Assembly (NCBI GenBank): GCA_005881355.1
Contig: VBDM01000169.1
Location: 1 to 6,141 of the forward strand
Reading direction: 5' to 3'
Source: Betaproteobacteria bacterium
Lineage (GTDB): Bacteria > Pseudomonadota > Gammaproteobacteria > Burkholderiales > SG8-39
DNA length: 6,141 nt
The position numbers and the translations under genes are program-made. The notes below the pieces were generated by a model that was not told the origin of the DNA, did no database searches, and worked only from the letters and a program-made list of their open reading frames with translations. This document shows positions 1 to 4,546 of the stretch, in pieces (positions within the stretch are counted from its first letter, which is position 1; each line of letters starts with the position of its first letter).

Positions 1-339
1 GAGGCGAAGCTCGACAAGCACCAGGGAAACCTCCTGCGCTCGGCCGTGGAGCTCGCCAAGGACTGGCGCACCGATAGAGTGCTGCGGCGCCTGGAAGCGA
101 TGCTCGCAGTCGCCGACCGGGAGGCCTCGCTCATCATCACCGGCATGGGCGACGTCATCGAGCCGGAGCTGGGATTGATCGCGATCGGTTCGGGCGGTCC
201 TTATGCCCAGGCGGCCGCGCGCGCGCTCCTCGAAAATACCGAGCTCGACGCGGAAAAGATCGTCCGCAAGTCGCTGTCGATCGCCGCCGACCTGTGCATC
301 TACACCAACCAGAACCAGGTTGTGGAAACGCTGGAGTAG
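1..339 (+). CDS. hslV: HslV, peptidase subunit of the HslVU protease (3' part only)
   Basis: HslV (ClpQ) is the threonine-protease core of the cytoplasmic HslVU complex, two stacked hexamers that degrade proteins fed in by the HslU ATPase. The reading frame is open from base 1, so the gene starts outside the window. The 112 visible residues are the C-terminal part of a protein usually about 175-180 residues long; the N-terminal catalytic threonine is therefore not seen. The identification rests on the segment GDVIEPELGLIAIGSGGPYA, on the following A-rich helix, on the ending SLSIAADLCIYTNQN, and on hslU lying 46 bp downstream. The IGSGGPYA loop is the conserved family motif. In other proteobacteria hslV and hslU form one heat-shock operon; the promoter would lie to the left of this window. 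Nothing visible suggests that this part is damaged. Confidence 0.95.
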   Translation, partial: EAKLDKHQGNLLRSAVELAKDWRTDRVLRRLEAMLAVADREASLIITGMGDVIEPELGLIAIGSGGPYAQAAARALLENTELDAEKIVRKSLSIAADLCIYTNQNQVVETLE

Positions 340-340
340 A

Positions 341-375
341 CGGGCCGCGACCAGTCCGCGGTTACCCGCGGCCCG
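341..375 (+). other. Intercistronic hairpin between hslV and hslU
   Basis: GGGCCGCG (342-349) is perfectly complementary to CGCGGCCC (367-374), and C341 can also pair with G375. This gives a 9-bp GC-only stem with a 17-nt loop. It begins one base after the hslV stop codon, and its last base is the first base of the hslU Shine-Dalgarno sequence GAGGA (375-379). There is no T-run, so it is not an intrinsic terminator. It may stabilise the upstream message or tune hslU translation; this is inference from position and complementarity. Confidence 0.55.
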
Positions 376-385
376 AGGATTTCCC

Positions 386-1744
386 ATGTCCCAGATGACC
401 CCCCAGGAAATCGTTCACGAGCTGGACAAGCACATCGTCGGCCAGACGCGCGCCAAGCGCGCCGTGGCGATCGCGCTCAGGAACCGCTGGCGCAGGCAGC
501 AGGTGGCCGAGCCCCTGCGGCAGGAGATCACGCCCAAGAACATCCTCATGATCGGGCCCACCGGCGTCGGCAAGACCGAGATCGCGCGGCGCCTGGCGCG
601 GCTCGCCGATGCGCCTTTCATCAAAGTCGAGGCGACCAAGTTCACCGAGGTCGGCTATGTAGGACGCGACGTCGACACGATCGTCCGCGACCTCGTCGAG
701 ATCGCGATCAAGGACACGCGCGAGTCGGCCATGAAAAAAGTGCGCCGCCGCGCCGAGGACGCCGCCGAGGAGCGGGTGCTCGAGGTGCTTTTACCGAGCG
801 CCCGCGTCGGCGGCCCGTTCGACGCGGGCGGGGCCGGCCTTCCGGCGAAAACCGGCGGCGACGAAGAACCGGCGACGCGGCAAAGATTCCGCAAGAAGCT
901 GCGCGAGGGCGAGCTGGACGACCGGGACATCGAGGTCGAGGTCTCGGCGCCGCAGGCGCACATGGAGATATTCGCCCCGCCCGGCATGGAGGAGCTGACC
1001 CAGCAGATACAGGGCATGTTCCAGAATCTCGGCGGCGCGAGGAAGAGGCTGCGCAAAATGAAGGTCCGGGATGCCATGAAGATGATCACCGACGAAGAAG
1101 CGGCGCGCCTCGTAAACGACGAGGATTTGCGAGCCAAGGCGCTCGCGAACGTCGAGCAGAACGGCATCGTCTTTCTCGACGAGATCGACAAGATCGCGAG
1201 CCGCGGCGAGACGGTCGGACCCGACGTCTCGCGCCAGGGTGTGCAGCGCGACCTGCTGCCCCTCGTGGAAGGGACCACCGTCTCGACCAAGTACGGGATG
1301 GTGAAGACCGACCATATCCTGTTCATCGCGAGCGGTGCGTTTCACCTCTCGAAGCCCTCGGACCTTATCCCCGAGCTGCAGGGGCGCTTTCCGATCCGGG
1401 TCGAGCTCTCTTCGCTCTCGGTGGAGGACTTCGAGAGAATCCTCACGGCGACCGATGCCTGCCTCACGCGCCAGTACCAGGCGCTCCTCGCGACCGAGGA
1501 GGTCGAGGTGACGTTCCTGCCCGACGGGATCCGGCGCCTCGCGGAGATCGCCTGGTCGGTGAACGAGAAGACCGAGAACATCGGCGCGCGGCGCCTGCAT
1601 ACGGTGATGGAGAAGCTGCTCGAGGAGATCTCCTTCGAGGCGGGCAAGCGCGGCAGGGAGAGCGTCAGGATCGACGCCGTTTTTGTCGACGCGAAGCTGA
1701 AAGAGCTCGCGCAGAGCGAAGATCTCGCGCGCTTCGTGCTGTGA
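386..1744 (+). CDS. hslU: HslU, ATPase/unfoldase subunit of the HslVU protease
   Basis: HslU (ClpY) is the AAA+ ring that unfolds substrates and threads them into HslV. The protein has 452 residues, close to the usual ~445. Visible motifs are Walker A GPTGVGKT (57-64), pore loop GYVG (90-93), Walker B IVFLDEID (261-268), arginine-finger motif GRFPIRVEL (333-341) and sensor-2 GARR (400-403). The variable intermediate (I) domain lies at about 110-240 and contains a Gly/Ala-rich stretch at 142-158. The C-terminus EDLARFVL matches the family tail that inserts into HslV and activates it. The ATG at 386 was chosen because GAGGA (375-379) lies 6 bases upstream and the protein then starts like its family, with PQEIVHELDKHIVGQ. 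The frame is open further upstream, but that part overlaps hslV and resembles nothing. It is very probably co-transcribed with hslV. Confidence 0.97.
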   Translation: MSQMTPQEIVHELDKHIVGQTRAKRAVAIALRNRWRRQQVAEPLRQEITPKNILMIGPTGVGKTEIARRLARLADAPFIKVEATKFTEVGYVGRDVDTIVRDLVEIAIKDTRESAMKKVRRRAEDAAEERVLEVLLPSARVGGPFDAGGAGLPAKTGGDEEPATRQRFRKKLREGELDDRDIEVEVSAPQAHMEIFAPPGMEELTQQIQGMFQNLGGARKRLRKMKVRDAMKMITDEEAARLVNDEDLRAKALANVEQNGIVFLDEIDKIASRGETVGPDVSRQGVQRDLLPLVEGTTVSTKYGMVKTDHILFIASGAFHLSKPSDLIPELQGRFPIRVELSSLSVEDFERILTATDACLTRQYQALLATEEVEVTFLPDGIRRLAEIAWSVNEKTENIGARRLHTVMEKLLEEISFEAGKRGRESVRIDAVFVDAKLKELAQSEDLARFVL

Positions 1745-1778
1745 TCGCGCCGGGCGCGAGCGCGAAGCGTATTAAATA

Positions 1779-1794
1779 GGGGCAGTGCCGCCCC
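1779..1794 (+). terminator. Possible weak transcription end after hslU
   Basis: GGGGC (1779-1783) pairs with GCCCC (1790-1794) around a 6-nt loop. Another stem, TCGCGC/GCGCGA (1745-1759), lies directly behind the hslU stop codon. Neither is followed by a run of T, so intrinsic termination is doubtful. They are the only candidates for ending hslVU transcription before the separate hsp20 promoter. Confidence 0.25.
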
Positions 1795-1807
1795 GGTTCA
1801 AGCGAGC

Positions 1808-1823
1808 TCGTTGGAGCCAACGA
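1808..1823. repeat. Inverted repeat just upstream of the hsp20 promoter
   Basis: TCGTTG (1808-1813) and CAACGA (1818-1823) form a perfect 6-bp inverted repeat around GAGC. It lies 12 bases before the -35 element of the hsp20 promoter, a position that would suit an activator or repressor site. It does not match the CIRCE element (TTAGCACTC and its inverse). Its function is unknown and it could be chance. Confidence 0.3.
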
Positions 1824-1835
1824 CGCCCAAGCGCT

Positions 1836-1863
1836 CTTGAAATCGCCGGCCCCTCCCCCATCT
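1836..1863 (+). promoter_or_regulatory. Sigma-32 heat-shock promoter of hsp20
   Basis: CTTGAAA (1836-1842) and CCCCATCT (1856-1863) are separated by 13 bp. This matches the classical RpoH consensus, CTTGAAA, 11-16 bp, CCCCATnT, at every defined base. Transcription should start near 1870, giving a leader of about 43 nt before the hsp20 ATG at 1913. The gene behind it encodes a small heat-shock protein, a typical RpoH target, which supports the call independently. Confidence 0.9.
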
Positions 1864-1872
1864 TTCCGGTGC

Positions 1873-1889
1873 TCGGGCATTGTGCCCGA
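1873..1889 (+). other. Hairpin in the hsp20 mRNA leader
   Basis: TCGGGCA (1873-1879) is perfectly complementary to TGCCCGA (1883-1889), with a TTG loop. It would lie within the first 20 or so nt of the predicted transcript. It does not include the ribosome binding site, so it is not by itself a ROSE- or fourU-type thermometer. A 5' stabilising stem is the simplest reading. Confidence 0.45.
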
Positions 1890-1902
1890 ACTGAATCGAT
1901 TT

Positions 1903-1909
1903 GGAGGAA
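1903..1909 (+). promoter_or_regulatory. Ribosome binding site of hsp20
   Basis: GGAGGAA, an almost ideal anti-16S match, ends 3 bases before the ATG at 1913; the core GGAGG ends 5 bases before it. It decides the start: the in-frame TTG at 1901 overlaps this site and would have no binding site of its own. Confidence 0.85.
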
Positions 1910-1912
1910 GCT

Positions 1913-2338
1913 ATGGCAAACATTGTTCGTTACGATCCGTTTGGCGATCTGTTCGACGACATTTTCAGCGGCTTTGTCGTCGGGCCGGTCGGGTTTGAGG
2001 CGGCCAATCCCGTGCGCCGCATGAAGGTCGATGTCGCAGAGCAGAACGGCGAATACAAGGTGCTCGCCGAGCTGCCGGGAGTAAAGAAGGAAGACATCAA
2101 GGTGAACATCGACGGCGACCAGGTGTCGATCACCGCCGAGTCGCGCGCCGAGCGCGATGAGAAGGACGGCGAGCGCGTGCTGCACAGCGAGCGCTACTTC
2201 GGCAAGGTCTCGCGCGCTTTCAGGCTGGGTCAGGAGATCGACGAAGAGCGCGCCAGCGCCAAGTACGCCGACGGCGTGCTCGAGCTGACGCTGCCGAAGA
2301 AAGCGACGGCTGCCGCAAAGCAGCTCACCATCCAGTAA
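1913..2338 (+). CDS. Hsp20 / alpha-crystallin family small heat-shock protein
   Basis: Small heat-shock proteins are ATP-independent cytoplasmic chaperones that hold unfolding proteins for later rescue by DnaK/ClpB or for degradation. This one has 141 residues, normal for the class. The N-terminal arm has the usual pattern MANIVRYDPFGDLFDDIF. The alpha-crystallin domain runs from about 36 to 130, with ELPGVKKEDIKV (53-64), SRAFRLG (100-106) and the signature AKYADGVLELTLPK (116-129). The tail ends KQLTIQ, where L-T-I stands in for the I-x-I/V oligomerisation motif. The gene has its own sigma-32 promoter, a strong ribosome binding site and an intrinsic terminator, so it appears to be a single-gene heat-shock unit. 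It sits next to hslVU, whose products also serve protein quality control. Which paralogue it is cannot be told, so no symbol is given. Confidence 0.95.
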   Translation: MANIVRYDPFGDLFDDIFSGFVVGPVGFEAANPVRRMKVDVAEQNGEYKVLAELPGVKKEDIKVNIDGDQVSITAESRAERDEKDGERVLHSERYFGKVSRAFRLGQEIDEERASAKYADGVLELTLPKKATAAAKQLTIQ

Positions 2339-2357
2339 GACTCGCTTCGCTTGAATC

Positions 2358-2388
2358 AAGGCGGCCTCCTGGCCGCCTTTTTCTTTTT
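2358..2388 (+). terminator. Strong intrinsic terminator of hsp20
   Basis: AAGGCGGCC (2358-2366) pairs perfectly with GGCCGCCTT (2371-2379) around a TCCT loop. The stem runs into a T-tract, TTTTTCTTTTT (2378-2388). It lies 19 bp after the hsp20 stop codon and insulates the unit from argB. Confidence 0.93.
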
Positions 2389-2403
2389 GGGGGTTCCCGC
2401 AGG

Positions 2404-2409
2404 TACAAT
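2404..2409 (+). promoter_or_regulatory. Probable -10 box of argB (TACAAT)
   Basis: TACAAT differs from the sigma-70 -10 consensus TATAAT at one base and lies 11 bases before the first argB ATG. No good -35 hexamer is visible at the usual distance, where the hsp20 terminator T-tract lies. If transcription starts about 7 bases downstream, the leader would be only about 5 nt to the ATG at 2421, or about 17 nt to the ATG at 2433. Confidence 0.5.
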
Positions 2410-2420
2410 CGGCGTTCAAG

Positions 2421-3320
2421 ATGCGCACGCCGATGAGCGATCCAGCCCTGACCCCGGTCCACAAAGCCAAGGTCCTCGCCGAGGCGCTGCCCTACATCAA
2501 GCGCTTCCACGGCAAGACCATCGTCGTCAAGTACGGCGGCAACGCGATGACCGACGAGCGCCTCAAGCGCGGCTTTGCCCACGACGTGGTGCTGCTCAAG
2601 CTGGTCGGCATGAACCCGGTGGTCGTGCACGGCGGCGGCCCGCAGATCGACGAGCAGCTGGCGCGCCTGGGCAAGAAGGGCGAATTCGTCCAGGGCATGC
2701 GCGTCACCGACGCCGAGACCATGGACGTCGTCGAGATGGTGCTCGGCGGCCAGGTCAACAAGGAAGTCGTGACGCTCATCAATCAGGCGGGCGGCAAGGC
2801 GGTCGGCCTCACCGGTCAGGACGGCGCTTTCGTCCGGGCGAGGAAGATGCTGCTTTCGGACAAGAACAACGGCGGCGGGAAGATCGACATCGGCCAGGTC
2901 GGCGAAATCGCCTCGATCGACCCGAAGGTGATCTGGGCGCTGGAGGAGGGGGGCTTTATCCCGGTGGTGGCGCCGATCGGCGTGGGCGAGGACGGGCAGT
3001 CCTACAACATCAACGCCGACCTCGTCGCCGGAAAGCTCGCCGAGGTGCTGAAGGCCGAGAAGCTCGTCGTGCTCACCAACACGCCGGGCGTGCTCGACAG
3101 GAACGACAAGCTCCTCACCGGCCTGACGCCGAAAAAGATCGATGCGCTGGTGGCCGAGGGGACGCTGTCCGGCGGAATGCTGCCCAAGATCAGCTCGGCG
3201 CTCGACGCCGCGAGAAACGGCGTCAAGAGCGTGCACATCATCGACGGCCGGGTCGAGCACGCGGTCCTGCTCGAGATACTCACCGACGAGGGCGTGGGGA
3301 CGCTGATCCGTTCGAAGTGA
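2421..3320 (+). CDS. argB: N-acetylglutamate kinase
   Basis: ArgB phosphorylates N-acetyl-L-glutamate with ATP (EC 2.7.2.8), the second step of arginine synthesis and often the step inhibited by arginine. The protein has 299 residues in the amino-acid kinase fold. Visible motifs are the nucleotide/phosphate loop VVKYGGNAM (35-43), the substrate loop VVVHGGGPQID (67-77), NINADLVAGKLAE (196-208), LTNTPGVLD (218-226) and GGMLPK (251-256). About 30 residues precede the first strand, and the C-terminus reads HAVLLEILTDEGVGTL. Both features are typical of the hexameric, arginine-sensitive branch, so feedback inhibition by arginine is likely (inference). The start is uncertain: the ATGs at 2421 and 2433 are both possible and neither has a clear Shine-Dalgarno sequence. 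I took the first, and the second would remove 4 residues. The gene stands alone between the hsp20 terminator and a convergent gene. Confidence 0.97.
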   Translation: MRTPMSDPALTPVHKAKVLAEALPYIKRFHGKTIVVKYGGNAMTDERLKRGFAHDVVLLKLVGMNPVVVHGGGPQIDEQLARLGKKGEFVQGMRVTDAETMDVVEMVLGGQVNKEVVTLINQAGGKAVGLTGQDGAFVRARKMLLSDKNNGGGKIDIGQVGEIASIDPKVIWALEEGGFIPVVAPIGVGEDGQSYNINADLVAGKLAEVLKAEKLVVLTNTPGVLDRNDKLLTGLTPKKIDALVAEGTLSGGMLPKISSALDAARNGVKSVHIIDGRVEHAVLLEILTDEGVGTLIRSK

Positions 3321-3340
3321 GCGGTATCAGCCTTCTCGAC

Positions 3341-3811
3341 TCAGGGCGCCGGCTTCGGGCACCGGCGCAGGCCGCGGCGATAGCGCTGATGCCCGAGACA
3401 GACGGTCATTATTCTTCGGCGGGCGCGTCTCGCGAAGCTTATGTGAATCCACCCCCCGTCCTGCCGGTCTCCGAACTCGTAGATGAGCTGATCAAACGGG
3501 ATCTTGGACCCGGCGATCCGCCGACAGACCTGGAATGGCGAGCCGGACTTCTGGCAGGTGAAGTCCGCTGCCAGGCCTAACATGTGACCGGATGTTTGGC
3601 TTCCGCCGATCTCGGCATTCAGCGCGGGCGAGCGAAAACCGCTCGAAATCGCCAATGGGTGGTGGAGTAAGGCTTGAACGGCGTCCAGTCTCCTTGCGAG
3701 CAGCGTCAGGTTTTTCGCGAGCCGTAACGGAGGCGTGTTATCGATCCCGCGCATGCGAGCGGTGTCCGAATGGATCAGCGTCCTCAGCGCGAAATGGGCC
3801 GACAGCTTCAT
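3341..3811 (-). CDS. M15-type (M15_3) zinc D-Ala-D-Ala carboxypeptidase-like / endolysin-like protein
   Basis: The 156-residue product resembles the M15 peptidases that cut peptidoglycan peptides and are common as phage lysins and as stray bacterial genes. The N-terminus MKLSAHFALRTLIHSDTA, then GIDNTPP (22-28), is the family opening. ISSGFRSPALN (55-65) is followed by H76-x2-G-x-A-x-D83 and by WIHISF with H123; His76, Asp83 and His123 fit the three zinc ligands. I see no signal peptide or membrane segment, so export would need another route, as for phage lysins. The frame is open upstream to 3874, but the ATG at 3811 begins exactly where the family begins and has a weak GGGA in front. The Arg-rich tail (about 128-150) is plain but plausible. 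Codon use is less GC-biased than in the neighbours: TTA occurs three times, whereas I saw none in argB. It lies alone between argB and slmA, which fits a horizontally acquired or phage-derived gene. Confidence 0.85.
   Translation of the reverse strand: MKLSAHFALRTLIHSDTARMRGIDNTPPLRLAKNLTLLARRLDAVQALLHHPLAISSGFRSPALNAEIGGSQTSGHMLGLAADFTCQKSGSPFQVCRRIAGSKIPFDQLIYEFGDRQDGGWIHISFARRARRRIMTVCLGHQRYRRGLRRCPKPAP
3346..3368. terminator. Inverted repeat at the argB / M15 convergent junction
   Basis: GCGCCGG (3346-3352) and CCGGCGC (3362-3368) form a perfect 7-bp stem with a 9-nt loop, 26 bases past the argB stop and inside the last codons of the minus-strand M15 gene. There is no T-run on either strand. 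It is the best candidate for a weak shared transcription end between the two converging genes. Confidence 0.3.
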
Positions 3812-3824
3812 ATTTTTCCCGTGA

Positions 3825-3830
3825 ATTGTA
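3825..3830 (-). promoter_or_regulatory. Possible -10 box of the M15 gene (TACAAT)
   Basis: Read on the minus strand this is TACAAT, 13 bases before the ATG at 3811. A 17-bp spacer would place the -35 element at about 3848-3853, inside the palindrome at 3844-3860, where the sequence (TACCTC) is a poor -35. A protein bound at the palindrome would then cover this promoter. Confidence 0.35.
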
Positions 3831-3843
3831 ATTTGAAGCCGCC

Positions 3844-3860
3844 GTGCGAGGTACTCGCAC
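3844..3860. promoter_or_regulatory. Perfect 17-bp palindrome, candidate operator
   Basis: GTGCGAG (3844-3850) and CTCGCAC (3854-3860) are exact inverse complements around GTA. It lies in the 129-bp divergent region between the M15 gene and slmA, about 43 bp upstream of the slmA TACAAT box and over the expected -35 region of the M15 gene. SlmA belongs to the TetR fold, whose members bind palindromes of about this size. The site shares GTG...CAC ends and a GTACTC core with the E. coli SlmA site GTGAGTACTCAC, but it is 5 bp longer. The operator role is inference. Confidence 0.45.
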
Positions 3861-3902
3861 CGATGCGCGAACAAGCGGCTAGCAAGCGCTCACCCAGAGT
3901 CA

Positions 3903-3908
3903 TACAAT
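3903..3908 (+). promoter_or_regulatory. Probable -10 box of slmA (TACAAT)
   Basis: TACAAT lies 32 bases before the slmA ATG, predicting a leader of about 25 nt. The -35 region is not convincing. A direct repeat CAAGCG (3872-3877 and 3883-3888), spaced by 11 bp or about one helical turn, lies just upstream. Confidence 0.45.
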
Positions 3909-3940
3909 GGTCGCTCCGCCGCTCGACTTTAGAGAACACC

Positions 3941-4546
3941 ATGCCCGCCGCCAAACCCGGCGCACGACGCCTGCAGATCCTGCAGGTCCTGGCGCGGATG
4001 CTCGAGGACCCGAAAGGCGAGAAAGTCACCACCGCGGCGCTGGCGAAGGAGCTGGACGTGTCCGAAGCCGCGCTCTACCGGCACTTCGCGAGCAAGGCCC
4101 AGATGTTCGAGGGCCTGATCGAGTTCATCGAGGAGACCCTGTTCGGCCTGGTGAACAAGATCACCGCAGAGGAAGAAAACGGCCTGAAGCAGATCCACGC
4201 GATCCTCTCCTCCCTGCTCGGCTTCGCCGAGAAGAACCCCGGCATGACGCGGGTGCTGATCGGCGACGCGCTCGTAAACGAAGACGAGCGGCTGCAGGCC
4301 CGCATCAACCAGCTGCACGACCGCCTCGAAGCCACGCTCAAGCAATGCTTGCGCGTGGCCGCAACCCAGGGGAGCGCGGAGCCGGCCGGGACGGCGGGAG
4401 CCCAAGGCTCGCCCGATCCCGGTCCGCAGGCCAACCTGCTGCTTTGCTACGTCATGGGGCGCTGGCAGCAGTACGCCAAAAGCGGCTTCAAGCGAAAGCC
4501 CACGGAGCTGTGGGAAAAGCAGTGGCCGCTGCTCGTTAAAATCTAG
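3941..4546 (+). CDS. slmA: SlmA, nucleoid-occlusion factor (TetR fold)
   Basis: SlmA binds specific chromosomal sites and FtsZ, and keeps the division ring from forming over the nucleoid. The 201-residue product matches E. coli SlmA as I remember it: RRLQILQVLARMLED at the N-terminus, helix-turn-helix TTAALAKELDVSEAALYRHF (30-49), SKAQMFEGLIEFIEETL (51-67), LLGFAEKNPGMTRVL (92-106), DERLQARINQLHDRLEATL (115-133), and GFKRKPTELWEKQWPLL near the end. The ATG at 3941 was chosen because the family homology starts there; the preceding AGAG (3931-3934) is a weak binding site. The frame is open back to 3770, but that extension is antisense to the M15 gene and resembles nothing. A Gly/Ala/Pro-rich stretch at about 143-163 is some ten residues longer than in E. 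coli and is probably a flexible loop. The stop codon overlaps that of moeB. Confidence 0.93.
   Translation: MPAAKPGARRLQILQVLARMLEDPKGEKVTTAALAKELDVSEAALYRHFASKAQMFEGLIEFIEETLFGLVNKITAEEENGLKQIHAILSSLLGFAEKNPGMTRVLIGDALVNEDERLQARINQLHDRLEATLKQCLRVAATQGSAEPAGTAGAQGSPDPGPQANLLLCYVMGRWQQYAKSGFKRKPTELWEKQWPLLVKI

Noticed and set aside
791..1600. Long minus-strand open frames opposite hslU (also 655-1326)
   Set aside because: hslU is certain on the plus strand. The antisense frames are the usual open shadows of a GC-rich gene and show no motifs.
1770..1775. TATTAA in an AT-rich island after hslU as a sigma-70 -10 box
   Set aside because: No -35-like sequence lies at the proper distance, and a full sigma-32 promoter closer to hsp20 explains its expression.
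1808..1823. Inverted repeat before hsp20 as a CIRCE/HrcA operator
   Set aside because: The arms (TCGTTG/CAACGA) and the 4-bp spacing do not match CIRCE, which has 9-bp arms and a 9-bp spacer.
2325..3260. A 311-residue minus-strand frame opposite argB
   Set aside because: Asp/Val/Leu/His-rich shadow translation without recognisable domains, and argB is unambiguous.
2351..3580. A 409-residue plus-strand open frame overlapping argB
   Set aside because: It is out of frame with argB, very rich in Arg/Gly/Ala and without family resemblance. It is a by-product of the GC-rich codon pattern of argB.
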